Shown: positions 1 through 8,819, counted from the first letter of the stretch. The stretch: 64,000 nucleotides of DNA from Streptomyces sp. ISL-100 (GCF_018614615.1 NZ_JAGGOK010000056.1:62001-126000), one strand, 5' to 3'. Program-made: numbers and translations. The notes: generated from the letters alone by a model not told the origin.

Positions 1-50
1 ACGCGATCGTCATCCACCACCCCGAGGCGAAGTACTTCAACGCGCGCTAA
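1..50 (+). CDS. metH: Methionine synthase C-terminal end (partial)
   Basis: Only the last 15 codons and the TAA stop are present. They translate to a tail with the run HHPEAKYFNAR, which matches the C-terminus I remember for actinobacterial cobalamin-dependent methionine synthase (MetH). The family transfers a methyl group from methyl-tetrahydrofolate to homocysteine. Nothing else of the enzyme is in the window, so the call rests on this short tail and on the remembered gene order next to the proteasome region. Confidence 0.6.
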   Translation, partial: AIVIHHPEAKYFNAR

Positions 51-66
51 GTCCGGACGAGTCGTA

Positions 67-83
67 CACTGGTCGGTCCAGTG
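67..83. promoter_or_regulatory. Perfect palindrome upstream of HAD gene
   Basis: CACTGG and CCAGTG form a perfect 6-bp inverted repeat around a 5-nt centre (TCGGT), 66 bp before the HAD start. A larger imperfect hairpin follows at about 85-122 and could be the metH terminator. The palindrome could be an operator or part of that structured region; no regulator is assigned. Confidence 0.3.
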
Positions 84-148
84 CAGGCCGGTCGCCTTCC
101 CCCTGGGGAGACGGCCGGCCTTCTCGTCCCTTCAGGAGGTGTGCCCGG

Positions 149-862
149 ATGACCAGTACCGTCCCCGCGCCCAGTACCCGTATGGCCGAAGGCTCGGCCC
201 TGCAGGCCGTTTTTCTCGACATGGACGGCACCCTGGTCGACACCGAGGGATTCTGGTGGGAGGCCGAGGCCGAGGTTTTCGCCGATCTCGGCCACGTGCT
301 GGACGAGGCGTGGCGCGACGTGGTGGTCGGCGGGCCGATGACACGCAGTGCGGGCTACCTCATCAAGGTGACCGGCGCGGACATCACACTGCCCGAGCTC
401 ACGGTGCTGCTCAACGACCGCTTCGAGAAGCGCATCGGGCGGGGAGTGCCGCTGATGCCGGGCGCGGCGCGGCTGCTCGCGGAACTGGCGGCGCACGAGG
501 TGCCCACCGCCCTGGTCTCCGCCTCGCACCGGCGCATCATCGACCGCGTCCTGGAGTCGCTGGGGCCGGAGATGTTCACCCTCACGGTCGCGGGCGACGA
601 GGTGGCCCGTACGAAACCGCACCCGGACCCGTATCTGCACGCCGCCGCGATGCTCGGCGCCGAGCCCGGCAGATGCGCGGTCGTCGAGGACACGGCGACC
701 GGTGTGGCGGCCGCCGAGGCGGCGGGCTGCCGCGTGGTGGCCGTCCCGTCCGTCGCGCCGATCGCGCCCGCGCGCGGCCGGATGGTCGTGGGATCGCTCG
801 AAGAAGTCGATCTCGCCTTTCTCACGACTTTGATCACACGGATGAACCGAACCGCGCACTGA
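149..862 (+). CDS. HAD-superfamily hydrolase (phosphatase / beta-phosphoglucomutase-like)
   Basis: A 237-aa cytosolic HAD phosphohydrolase. Motif I is LDMDGTLVDTE near residues 23-33, with the nucleophile Asp24 and the acid/base Asp26. Motif II is the Ser in LVSAS, motif III the Lys in RTKPHP, and motif IV is VVEDTATG. The fold and cap resemble the beta-phosphoglucomutase / sugar-phosphatase subfamily. The start is set by a strong Shine-Dalgarno (AGGAGGTG, about 134-141) a few bases before ATG 149; Met12 is an in-frame alternative. It stands alone downstream of metH. The physiological substrate cannot be read from sequence. Confidence 0.85.
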   Translation: MTSTVPAPSTRMAEGSALQAVFLDMDGTLVDTEGFWWEAEAEVFADLGHVLDEAWRDVVVGGPMTRSAGYLIKVTGADITLPELTVLLNDRFEKRIGRGVPLMPGAARLLAELAAHEVPTALVSASHRRIIDRVLESLGPEMFTLTVAGDEVARTKPHPDPYLHAAAMLGAEPGRCAVVEDTATGVAAAEAAGCRVVAVPSVAPIAPARGRMVVGSLEEVDLAFLTTLITRMNRTAH

Positions 863-1347
863 GCGTATTCGCGCATCGGGCGGAAACTGAGGGCATTGGG
901 CCGTGCGTTTTACGTGACACACGGAACCGGAAATGCACAGTCGGTCATAAGCCCTGATCGGGTGACGTTAGTCACCCCCAGGCCTGCCCCGATCGGCGCC
1001 CAAGGGCGTCAAAGCGGCCTTCTCGGGCCGTATTTGGCGCCCTTGTGTCCTGATTGGTGGAGTAGTGTACGAATCATTCCCGTCCCGCGGTGATGACCCG
1101 CCGGGAATCGTGATCGCCGGCCGATAACGGGTCGGCCCGGCCCCGGTAAAGCCCTCCGGGCGATTCCCACTAATCTCAACACGAGAACTTCGCCGCATCA
1201 CCACGTGCCTCAACACTCAACCAGTTGCTGGGGCCACGGAACCGATCGCTCTGATCCGGCCCGATCGCTCCGCCCCGACCGGGCGGCCGCGGCGGAGTGT
1301 CCCGTACACCGCTGAGACCCAGTGCCGGATGAGGGAGAACGTCCAGG
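863..1347. other. 485-bp intergenic region without a gene
   Basis: No convincing coding frame was found on either strand between the HAD gene and the first solute-binding lipoprotein gene. It must carry the promoter of the lipoprotein gene. TTGTGT (1043) and TAGTGT (1063) resemble promoter hexamers, but their 14-nt spacing is too short to call. No tRNA or strong terminator was recognised. Confidence 0.5.
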
Positions 1348-2946
1348 ATGAACCGCAAGACTTTGGTGCTGCCGGCTGTGATTGGCCTGCTCGCGCCCGT
1401 GCTCGCCGGGTGCGGCGGCGCGGACAGCGGAGGCAAGGGCGGTGCCATTGTCGTGGGCACCACGGACCAGTTCGTGGCGACGAAGGACGCGCCCGCGCCC
1501 TTCGACCCGGCGTTCGCCTATGACGCCGGCGCCTGGAACGTCCTGCGGCAGACCGTCCAGATGCTGATGCGCGTCCCGCGCGGCGGCGGCGAGCCGGTGC
1601 CGGACGCGGCCTCCAAGTGCGGCTTCACGGACACCCAGAACGAGAGCTACCGCTGCACCCTGCGCAGCGGGCTGAAGTTCGCCGACGGTGACGCGCTCAC
1701 CGCCGAGGACGTCAAGTTCTCGATCGACCGCGTACTGAAGATCAAGAACAACAACGGACCGATCGCACTGCTGTCGAACATCGACACGATAGAGACCAAC
1801 GGGGACCACGGGATCGTCTTCCACCTGAAGACGCCGGACGCCACGTTTCCGTACAAGATCGCGACGCCTGCCGCCGGGATCGTCGACTCCGACACGTACA
1901 AGACGGACAAGCTCCGGGACGGATTCGACGCCGAGGGCTCGGGCCCGTACACGCTGAAAACCGAAACCGAGGGCGAGCGGGTCGTCAGGGCGGTCTTCAC
2001 CAAGAACCCCGAGTACAAGGGCGACTTGGAGCTCCGCAACGACAAGGTCGAACTGCGGTCGTTCGCCGACACCCGGTCCATGGAGAAGGCGCTGCGGGAC
2101 GGCGACATCAGCATGATGACGCGCACCCTGCAGCCCGAGCAGATCAAGGACCTGTCGGAGAACCCGACCAAGGGCATCGAACTCGTCGAGATGCCCGGCC
2201 TGGAAATCCGCTACCTCGGCTTCGACACCGAAGACTCCACGGTGAAGAACAGGGCGGTGCGCCAGGCGCTGGCCGCCGTCGTCGACCGCGGGGAGCTCGC
2301 GAGCGAGGTGTACCCGGCCACGGCCGAGCCGCTGTACTCGCTCATCCCGAACACCATCACCGGGCACCAGAACGCGTTCTTCAACAAGTACGGCGAGCCG
2401 AACCGGCCGAAGGCCGCGGGCATCCTGAGCGCGGCCGGCATCAGCACGCCGGTGAAGCTGACGCTGAACTACACGAGTGACCACTACGGCACGGCGACGA
2501 AGAAGGAGTTCGAGGTGCTCCAGGAGCAGCTCAACGCCACGAAGCTCTTCGACGTCAGCATCAAGGGCACCGTGTGGTCGAAGTTCCGTGACAGCCAGAA
2601 GCGCGGCGAGTACGCCGTCTACGGCATGGGCTGGTTCCCGGACTTCCCGGACGCCGACAACTACGTCGCGCCGTTCCTGGACAAGGACAACTTCCTCAAC
2701 ACCCCGTACGTGAGCAGCGAAACCAGGAACAAGCTCATTCCCGAGTCGCGCCGCGCGGCCGACCGGGCCTCGGCCGCGAAGCCGTTCGAGCGGATCCAGG
2801 AAATCGTCGCCAACGACGTACCGGTGCTGCCGCTGTGGCAGGGCAAGCAGTACGTAGCCGCTCGCGACAACATCACCGGCGTCGAGTGGGTACTCAATTC
2901 CTCGGCCGACCTGCAGCTGTGGGAGTTGGGCCGCGGCGTCTCCTGA
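1348..2946 (+). CDS. ABC transporter substrate-binding lipoprotein, family 5 (peptide/nickel type)
   Basis: A 532-aa secreted lipoprotein. The signal peptide ends in a lipobox (VLAGC) with Cys22 as the lipidated residue. The body carries family-5 (OppA/DppA) solute-binding landmarks: an early FDPAFAYD segment, SGPYTLK, GMGWFPDFPDADNY and a C-terminal VLPLWQGKQYVA block. It would capture oligopeptides or similar ligands at the outer membrane face. A GGAG-type ribosome site lies upstream of ATG 1348. It is followed 71 bp later by a paralogue of the same architecture. No permease or ATPase genes are nearby, so both are orphan binding proteins that must use a transporter encoded elsewhere. Confidence 0.88.
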   Translation: MNRKTLVLPAVIGLLAPVLAGCGGADSGGKGGAIVVGTTDQFVATKDAPAPFDPAFAYDAGAWNVLRQTVQMLMRVPRGGGEPVPDAASKCGFTDTQNESYRCTLRSGLKFADGDALTAEDVKFSIDRVLKIKNNNGPIALLSNIDTIETNGDHGIVFHLKTPDATFPYKIATPAAGIVDSDTYKTDKLRDGFDAEGSGPYTLKTETEGERVVRAVFTKNPEYKGDLELRNDKVELRSFADTRSMEKALRDGDISMMTRTLQPEQIKDLSENPTKGIELVEMPGLEIRYLGFDTEDSTVKNRAVRQALAAVVDRGELASEVYPATAEPLYSLIPNTITGHQNAFFNKYGEPNRPKAAGILSAAGISTPVKLTLNYTSDHYGTATKKEFEVLQEQLNATKLFDVSIKGTVWSKFRDSQKRGEYAVYGMGWFPDFPDADNYVAPFLDKDNFLNTPYVSSETRNKLIPESRRAADRASAAKPFERIQEIVANDVPVLPLWQGKQYVAARDNITGVEWVLNSSADLQLWELGRGVS

Positions 2947-3017
2947 CGCCGGCAGTATCCGGCCGCGAAACCCGCGTCGCCGGTGGGTAATTCATCGAAT
3001 GTGTGAGGCAAGGATCC

Positions 3018-4607
3018 GTGAAAAGGCGTAACCAGTGGCTGACGGCACCGCTTGCGGCGGGACTGGCGGCGGGGCTGCTCAGCGGTTGTGGCACCGACGA
3101 GGGCAGCTCGGGGGGCACTGACGGCGGCGTGGTCATCGGAATGTCGGACGAGGTGCTGGCCACCGACCCGGCATCGGGTTACGACCCAGGTTCCTGGCTG
3201 CTGTTCAACAACGTCTTCCAGTCGCTGCTGAGCTTCCCCAAGGGCAGCACCTCTCCGCAGCCGGAGGCCGCCGAGACCTGTGACTTCGACAAGGGCGGCA
3301 GCACGGTCTTCCGCTGTACGCTCCGTGACGGCCTGACGTTCAGCAACGGCAACGAGCTGACCTCGAAAGACGTCAAGTACTCCTTCGAGCGCTCGCTGAA
3401 GATCAACGACAAGGCCGGCCCCGCGGGCGTCATGCTCGGCTCCATCGACCGGATCGAGACGCCGGACGAGAAGAACGTCGTCTTCCACCTCAAGGTGCCG
3501 GACGCCACCTTCCCGAGCAAGATCGCCTCGGGCGCCGGCTCCATCGTCGACCACCGCGAGTACGCCTTCGACCAGCTGCGCACCGACGATCAGGCGGTCG
3601 GCTCGGGACCGTACAAGCTGGACAGCCTCGGCGAGGCCCAGGCGGACTTCTCCGTGAACGAGAACTACAAGGGCACCGCCGAGACGAAGAACTCCGGCGT
3701 CACCATGAAGTTCTTCCACGGCGACCAGAAGGCGCTCGCCGCTTCCCTCAAGCAGCGTGACGTGGACGTCGCCTACCGAGGCCTCACGCCGGACGACATC
3801 GCTGAACTCGAGAACTCGTCGGCCGACGACGCCCAGGGCATCGAGGTTGTCGAGGGCACCAGCGCCGAGGTCCAGCACCTGGTCTTCAACATGAAGGACC
3901 CGGTCGTCGGCAAGCCCGCCGTGCGCAAGGCCATGGCGTTCCTCATCGACCGAGACGCCCTGGTGCGGGACGTGTACCAGTCCACCGCCACCCCGCTGTA
4001 CTCGATCATCCCGAGCGGCATCGACGCCCACAACACGGCGTTCTTCGACGCCTACGGCGGCAGCCCGCAGCCCGCCAAGGCCGAGCGGGTCCTGCGCGGT
4101 GCGGGCATCACCGGCAAGGTGAAGCTCACCCTCTGGGCCACGCCCAGCCGCTACGGACCCGCCACGGTCCACGAGTTCGAGACGATCGCCAAGCAGCTCA
4201 ACAAGAGCGGGCTCTTCGACGCGACCGTCAAGTCGGCCGAGATCAACGAGTACGAGAAGAACATCGCGGCCGGCAAGTACGGCGTATACGTGAAGGGCTG
4301 GGTCCCCGACTACCCGGACCCGGACAACTTCACCCTGCCGTTCTTCGGCAAGGACAACGTCCTCGCCAACAACTATGAGAACCGCCGGATCACCGACGGG
4401 ATCATCCCGGACACCGCCGCCGCGACCGAGCGACCCACGGCGGAGGAGGACTTCGGCAAGCTCCAGGACATCGTCGCCGATGAGGTGCCGATCATTCCGC
4501 TGTGGCAGGGCAAGCAGTACGCCGTGGCCTACGAAGACATCTCGGGCCTGGAGTGGACCCTGGACGCGTCGACCGTCTTCCGTTTCTGGGAGATCAGCAA
4601 GGGCTGA
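3018..4607 (+). CDS. ABC transporter substrate-binding lipoprotein, family 5 (second copy)
   Basis: A 529-aa paralogue of the preceding gene, with lipobox LLSGC (Cys24) and the same conserved blocks: GSGPYKLDS, GWVPDYPDPDNF and IIPLWQGKQYAVAY. The start is placed at GTG 3018 because AAGGA lies just before it (about 3 nt spacing) and the signal peptide then begins with a KRR n-region. An upstream in-frame GTG at 3003 has no ribosome site. The tandem pair shares long stretches of similarity and probably arose by duplication. A strong hairpin terminator follows. The ligand is unknown; oligopeptide is the family default. Confidence 0.87.
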   Translation: MKRRNQWLTAPLAAGLAAGLLSGCGTDEGSSGGTDGGVVIGMSDEVLATDPASGYDPGSWLLFNNVFQSLLSFPKGSTSPQPEAAETCDFDKGGSTVFRCTLRDGLTFSNGNELTSKDVKYSFERSLKINDKAGPAGVMLGSIDRIETPDEKNVVFHLKVPDATFPSKIASGAGSIVDHREYAFDQLRTDDQAVGSGPYKLDSLGEAQADFSVNENYKGTAETKNSGVTMKFFHGDQKALAASLKQRDVDVAYRGLTPDDIAELENSSADDAQGIEVVEGTSAEVQHLVFNMKDPVVGKPAVRKAMAFLIDRDALVRDVYQSTATPLYSIIPSGIDAHNTAFFDAYGGSPQPAKAERVLRGAGITGKVKLTLWATPSRYGPATVHEFETIAKQLNKSGLFDATVKSAEINEYEKNIAAGKYGVYVKGWVPDYPDPDNFTLPFFGKDNVLANNYENRRITDGIIPDTAAATERPTAEEDFGKLQDIVADEVPIIPLWQGKQYAVAYEDISGLEWTLDASTVFRFWEISKG

Positions 4608-4616
4608 CGGCAAGAA

Positions 4617-4654
4617 CGCCGGGACCCGGCCCCGCATGGGGCCGGGTCCCGGCG
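4617..4654. terminator. Bidirectional intrinsic terminator
   Basis: A perfect 17-bp GC-rich stem (arms 4617-4633 and 4638-4654) with a 4-nt GCAT loop lies between the convergent lipoprotein and response-regulator genes. It has no U-tract, as is common in Streptomyces, and would work in both directions. Confidence 0.85.
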
Positions 4655-4674
4655 TCCTGGCGTCCCGGCGTCCG

Positions 4675-5346
4675 CTACTGGGCGCCGGGCCTGACCAGGC
4701 CGCTCTCGTACGCGTACACCGCGGCCTGCACACGGTCGCGCAGGCCGAGCTTCGTCAGTACGTGCCCCACATGCGTCTTCACCGTCGTCTCGCTCACGAA
4801 GAGGTCGGCGGCGATCTCCGCGTTGGACAGCCCGCGGGCCACCAGCTTGAGCACCTCGACCTCACGGTCGGTCAGCGTGTGCAGCGTGTCCGGAACCTGC
4901 TCCTCGCCGGACGGCAGGTGATCCGCGTACTTGTCGAGCAGCCGGCGTGTGATGCTCGGCGCCAGCATCGCCTCGCCGGCGGCCACCACCCGGATCGCCT
5001 GCACGAGCTCGTTGGCCGGCGCGTCCTTCAGCAGGAAGCCGCTGGCCCCGGCGCGCAGCGCCTCCACGACGTACTCGTCGAGGTCGAAGGTGGTCAGCAC
5101 GAGCACCTTCGCCGGACCGTCCTTGCCGGGACCACTGATCTGACGGGTCGCCTCCACGCCGTCCATCCGCGGCATCCGGATGTCCATCAGGACTACATCG
5201 GGCTGCAGCGCCCGGACCTGGTCGAGCGCCTGGAGACCGTCTCCGGCCTCACCGACGACCGCGAGATCCTGCTCGGCCTCCAGAATCATCCGGAAGCCGG
5301 TGCGCAGCAGGGGCTGGTCGTCGACCAGTAGGACGCGGATAGCCAC
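4675..5346 (-). CDS. NarL/FixJ-family two-component response regulator
   Basis: A 223-aa regulator. The N-terminal receiver domain (about 1-120) has the acidic pair Asp9/Asp10, the phosphoacceptor Asp55 in LMDIRMPRMDG and the conserved Lys in KVLVLTTFD. The C-terminal LuxR-type HTH (about 155-220) begins LTDREVEVLKLVARGLSNAE and contains TVKTHV. Phosphorylation is expected to drive DNA binding. No histidine kinase is adjacent, so it is an orphan here; the soluble PAS kinase at 56.0 kb is too distant to pair with it on this evidence. It converges on the lipoprotein gene across a strong terminator. Confidence 0.92.
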   Translation of the reverse strand: MAIRVLLVDDQPLLRTGFRMILEAEQDLAVVGEAGDGLQALDQVRALQPDVVLMDIRMPRMDGVEATRQISGPGKDGPAKVLVLTTFDLDEYVVEALRAGASGFLLKDAPANELVQAIRVVAAGEAMLAPSITRRLLDKYADHLPSGEEQVPDTLHTLTDREVEVLKLVARGLSNAEIAADLFVSETTVKTHVGHVLTKLGLRDRVQAAVYAYESGLVRPGAQ

Positions 5347-5359
5347 GGAGTCTCCTTCT

Positions 5360-6289
5360 CTAGACCGGGTCCATTCTGCCCTGGCCGCCCTCGGCCGGAT
5401 CAGCCGGATCAGCCGGATCAGCCGGATCAGCGGGATCGGCCTGGCGCACCGTGATGGCGACGGACAGCGGGTACACCGGGGGAGTGCCGCCGAATTCCGG
5501 GCAGACCGCCCGGTGGTCGCACCATCCGCAGAGCTTGGTCGGGCGCGGCCGCCAGTTCCCCGTCTCGGTGGCTTCCTTGATGGCGTCCCACAACGCGAGC
5601 AGCTTGCGCTCCACCCGCTCCAGATCCGCCTCGACCGGGTCGTACGTCACCACATCACCGCTGCCGAGATACACCAGCTGCAGCCGGCGCGGTACGACGC
5701 CCTTCCACCGCCAGATCACCAGCGCGTAGAACTTCATCTGGAACAGCGCGCCCTCGGCGTACTCCGGCCGGGGCGCCTTGCCCGTCTTGTAGTCGACGAT
5801 CCGCACGTCACCCGACGGCGCCACATCCACCCGGTCGATGATGCCGCGCAGCCGCAGCCCCGACTCCAGCTCCGTCTCGACGAAGAGCTCCCGCTCGGCG
5901 GGTTCGAGGCGGGTCGGGTCCTCCAGCGTGAACCACCGCTCGACCAGCTCTTCGGCCTCCACCAGCCAGCGCGCCAGCCGCTCTCCCTCCGGATCCTCGG
6001 CGAAGAGCTCCGTGAGCTGCGGCTTGGACTCCAGGAGCCGGTTCCACTGACCGGGCACCAGCGCCCTGGCCCGCCCTGCCGTACGCTCCGTCGCCGGATC
6101 GTCGAAGAGCCGCTCCAGCACGGCATGCACCAGCGTGCCCCGCGTCGCCGCCTCGCTCGGCTTCTCGGGCAGCTTGTCGATCACCCGGAACCGGTAGAGC
6201 AGCGGACACTGCATGAAGTCGCTCGCCCGTGAGGGGGAGAGCGACATGGGGCGCTGGGCAGCGTCGGCCCGACCGGAACTCGTAGTCAT
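5360..6289 (-). CDS. RecB-like PD-(D/E)XK nuclease with putative Fe-S cluster
   Basis: A 309-aa single-domain nuclease of the RecB/Cas4/AddB-C-terminal class. The core motif is RIVDYKTGK preceded by acidic residues. One Cys near the N-terminus (Cys28, FMQCPLLYRF) and three near the C-terminus (CGWCDHRAVC, C-x2-C-x5-C) reproduce the 4Fe-4S pattern of AddB and Cas4 nucleases. ATG 6289 is chosen because the upstream extension to 6334 looks non-conserved; Met15 (MSLSPSR) is another option. The C-terminus runs into an Ala-Asp-Pro repeat encoded by a 9-bp tandem repeat. No helicase partner is adjacent, although HelY lies 20 kb away. It probably acts in DNA repair or processing. Confidence 0.8.
   Translation of the reverse strand: MTTSSGRADAAQRPMSLSPSRASDFMQCPLLYRFRVIDKLPEKPSEAATRGTLVHAVLERLFDDPATERTAGRARALVPGQWNRLLESKPQLTELFAEDPEGERLARWLVEAEELVERWFTLEDPTRLEPAERELFVETELESGLRLRGIIDRVDVAPSGDVRIVDYKTGKAPRPEYAEGALFQMKFYALVIWRWKGVVPRRLQLVYLGSGDVVTYDPVEADLERVERKLLALWDAIKEATETGNWRPRPTKLCGWCDHRAVCPEFGGTPPVYPLSVAITVRQADPADPADPADPADPAEGGQGRMDPV
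5394..5438. repeat. 9-bp tandem repeat inside coding sequence
   Basis: Four perfect copies of GCCGGATCA (5394-5429) are followed by one degenerate copy (5430-5438). On the minus strand they encode (Asp-Pro-Ala)n at the C-terminus of the nuclease. Because the unit is a multiple of three, copy-number change would alter tail length without a frameshift. Confidence 0.95.
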
Positions 6290-6415
6290 GTCCAAGACCC
6301 TACGGCCCGCCACTGACACTCGTCCGCATACCATCGACGGCAGAACCTCTCGCGCTGCACGGTCGGCTGATCACCGGGTGCGGCGGCGAGTGACGCCTGC
6401 GAACGAAGGGCCCCT

Positions 6416-7639
6416 GTGAACGAGAGCGGCGAGCGCGACAAGCGCGGCGAGAGCGACGGGAGCGGCGACAAGCCGCAGCGCCCGCGCGAGCCGGGCGGCG
6501 GCCTCCTCATGGGCCGCCCGTTCGGCGTGCCGGTCTACGTCGCCCCCAGCTGGTTCCTCGTCGCGGCGCTCATCACCTGGGTCTTCGGCGGCCAGCTCGA
6601 CCGTGTGCTCCCGGAGTTGGGCAACCTCCGCTACCTCGTCTCCCTCTTCTTCGCCGTCGCGTTCTACGCCTCCGTACTGGTCCACGAACTGGCGCACACC
6701 GTGGCGGCGCTGCGCTTCAAGCTGCCGGTGCGCCGCATCCAGCTCCAGTTCTTCGGCGGGGTGTCGGAGATCGAGAAGGAGTCGGAGACACCGGGGCGCG
6801 AGTTCATCCTCGCCTTCGTCGGCCCGCTGCTCTCGCTCGTACTGGCCGGTGTCTTCTACGCCGGCATGCGCGTCGTGGAGCCCGGCACCGTGCCCGGCGT
6901 CCTGCTGGCCGGCCTGATGATCTCCAACCTCATCGTGGCCGCCTTCAACCTGCTGCCCGGCCTCCCGCTGGACGGCGGCCGGATGCTCCGCGCCATCGTC
7001 TGGAAGCTCACCGGCAAGCCGATGAGCGGCACCATCGCCGCCGCCTGGGTCGGCAGGGCGCTCGCCGTCGCCGTCCTCATCGGCCTCCCCCTGCTCACCC
7101 ACACCGGCGCCCTCGGCAACGCCACCGAGGACATCGGCGGCATGGAGACCGTCACCGACGCCCTGCTCGCCGCCATCCTCGCCGCGATCATCTGGACCGG
7201 CGCCGGCAACAGCCTGCGCATGGCGCGGCTGCGCGAACACCTCCCCGACCTGCGCGCCCGTACGCTCACCAGGCGCGCCGTCCCCGTCGAGTCCGCCACC
7301 CCGCTCTCCGAGGCCCTGCGCCGCGCCAACGCGGCAGGAGCGCGCGCCCTGGTCGTCGTCGACGGGCAGGGGGAGCCCACCGGCGTCGTCCGCGAGGCGG
7401 CCATCGTCGGCGTACCGGAACACCGCAGGCCCTGGGTGGCGGTGAGCGGTCTCGCGCAGGACCTCACCGAGGACATGAAGATCGCGGCCGAGCTGGCGGG
7501 CGAGGCCCTGCTGGAGCGCCTGCGGGCCGCCCCGGCCACGGAGTACCTGGTGGTCGAGGAGACGGGCGAGATCTACGGCGTGCTGTCCACCGCCGATGTG
7601 GAGCGCGCCTTCGTGTCGGCCATGGCCCGCCCGCAGTAA
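6416..7639 (+). CDS. Site-2-type intramembrane metalloprotease (M50) with CBS domains
   Basis: A 407-aa integral membrane protease of the S2P/RseP superfamily (Rip3-like architecture). The zinc motif HELAH is at residues 90-94 and the third ligand lies in NLLPGLPLDGGRML. Several hydrophobic segments span about residues 45-240. The C-terminal third (about 270-400) carries two CBS repeats, which often bind adenine nucleotides and gate activity. The family cleaves membrane-embedded substrates such as anti-sigma factors; no anti-sigma gene is nearby. The GTG start has AAGGG just upstream. The trmI gene follows 81 bp later but has its own promoter-like box. Confidence 0.88.
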   Translation: MNESGERDKRGESDGSGDKPQRPREPGGGLLMGRPFGVPVYVAPSWFLVAALITWVFGGQLDRVLPELGNLRYLVSLFFAVAFYASVLVHELAHTVAALRFKLPVRRIQLQFFGGVSEIEKESETPGREFILAFVGPLLSLVLAGVFYAGMRVVEPGTVPGVLLAGLMISNLIVAAFNLLPGLPLDGGRMLRAIVWKLTGKPMSGTIAAAWVGRALAVAVLIGLPLLTHTGALGNATEDIGGMETVTDALLAAILAAIIWTGAGNSLRMARLREHLPDLRARTLTRRAVPVESATPLSEALRRANAAGARALVVVDGQGEPTGVVREAAIVGVPEHRRPWVAVSGLAQDLTEDMKIAAELAGEALLERLRAAPATEYLVVEETGEIYGVLSTADVERAFVSAMARPQ

Positions 7640-7708
7640 GCAGTCCCGGCACACAGCCCCGGCCCCTCCGACGGCGTACCGCGGCGAATCCGGCCACCAA
7701 AAGACCGG

Positions 7709-7714
7709 TAGGCT
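7709..7714 (+). promoter_or_regulatory. -10 box for a probably leaderless trmI transcript
   Basis: TAGGCT is followed by 6 nt and then the ATG at 7721, which would place the first transcribed base at or next to the start codon. There is no Shine-Dalgarno. Leaderless transcripts are common in Streptomyces. Confidence 0.55.
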
Positions 7715-7720
7715 GTTCAC

Positions 7721-8629
7721 ATGTCCGAACCGACCGGTGCCGCCCGACGTCGCGGCCCCTTCCAGGTCGGGGATCAGGTCCAGCTCACCGACCCCAAGGG
7801 ACGCCACTACACGTTCACGCTCGAGGCCGGGAAGAATTTCCACACCCACAAGGGTTCCTTCCCCCACGACGAGCTGATCGGTGCTCCCGAGGGCAGTGTT
7901 GTCCGTACCACGGGAAACGTCGCCTACCTCGCGCTGCGCCCCCTGCTCCCCGACTATGTCCTGTCCATGCCCCGCGGTGCCGCCGTGGTCTACCCCAAGG
8001 ACGCGGGGCAGATCCTGGCCTTCGCCGACATCTTCGCCGGCGCCCGCGTCGTCGAGGCGGGGGTCGGCTCCGGCTCGCTGAGCAGCTTCCTGCTGCGCGC
8101 CATCGGTGACCAGGGCATGCTGCACTCCTACGAGCGCCGCGAGGACTTCGCCGAGATCGCCACGCAGAACGTGGAGCGCTACTTCGGCGGTCCGCACCCC
8201 GCCTGGCAGCTCACCGTCGGCGACCTCCAGGACAACCTGTCCGACACCGACGTCGACCGCGTGATCCTGGACATGCTCGCCCCGTGGGAGTGCCTGGACG
8301 TCGTCCGCAAGGCGCTCGTCCCCGGCGGCATCCTCTGCTGCTACGTGGCCACCACCACGCAGCTCGCGCGCACCGTCGAGTCCATCCGCGAGATCGGCTG
8401 CTTCGCGGAGCCGACTGCCTGGGAGTCGATGATCCGCAACTGGCACGTCGAGGGTCTGGCCGTGCGCCCCGACCATCGGATGATCGGCCACACCGGCTTC
8501 CTGCTGACCGCCCGCCGCCTCGCGGACGGCGTGGAGGCCCCGCTGCGCCGGCGCCGTCCCGCCAAGGGCGCGTACGGCGAGGACTACACGGGTCCCGGAA
8601 GCGAGAGCGGGTCGGCCTCCCGAGGCTGA
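7721..8629 (+). CDS. trmI: tRNA (adenine-58-N1)-methyltransferase
   Basis: A 302-aa SAM-dependent methyltransferase making m1A58 in the T-loop of tRNA. A small N-terminal beta domain (about 1-75) is followed by a Rossmann domain. The SAM motif is VVEAGVGSGSLS (about residues 110-121), and the acidic DMLAPWE near 185-191 marks the catalytic loop. The YPKDAGQILAF segment before the SAM motif is characteristic of bacterial and archaeal TrmI. The enzyme acts as a tetramer. The gene starts at ATG 7721 directly after a TAGGCT box and is followed by a strong terminator. Confidence 0.93.
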   Translation: MSEPTGAARRRGPFQVGDQVQLTDPKGRHYTFTLEAGKNFHTHKGSFPHDELIGAPEGSVVRTTGNVAYLALRPLLPDYVLSMPRGAAVVYPKDAGQILAFADIFAGARVVEAGVGSGSLSSFLLRAIGDQGMLHSYERREDFAEIATQNVERYFGGPHPAWQLTVGDLQDNLSDTDVDRVILDMLAPWECLDVVRKALVPGGILCCYVATTTQLARTVESIREIGCFAEPTAWESMIRNWHVEGLAVRPDHRMIGHTGFLLTARRLADGVEAPLRRRRPAKGAYGEDYTGPGSESGSASRG

Positions 8630-8642
8630 CCCGACAACGAGC

Positions 8643-8694
8643 AAGCGCCGCCGCTGAGTTCCCCGACCGACCGGGGAACTCAGCGGCGGCGCTT
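8643..8694. terminator. Strong intrinsic terminator after trmI
   Basis: A perfect 23-bp stem (8643-8665 with 8672-8694) and a 6-nt loop end in a short T run (8693-8696). This is one of the longest perfect hairpins in the window. Confidence 0.92.
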
Positions 8695-8819
8695 TTCCGT
8701 TACCGGATGTCTGTTACGGGATTTCTGTTACGGGTACGGACCCCGCCGTTCCGCCGCGCTGTGACGTGTGGCACGATGCTCGCCACCCCACCGGTACAGC
8801 CCCCCAGGAGACACACCGC

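Noticed and set aside
3003..3017. GTG 3003 as start of the second lipoprotein
   Set aside because: It has no ribosome site. GTG 3018 has AAGGA before it and gives a normal lipoprotein signal peptide.
5394..5438. Tandem repeat as a CRISPR array
   Set aside because: Units are 9 bp with no spacers and lie inside a coding frame.
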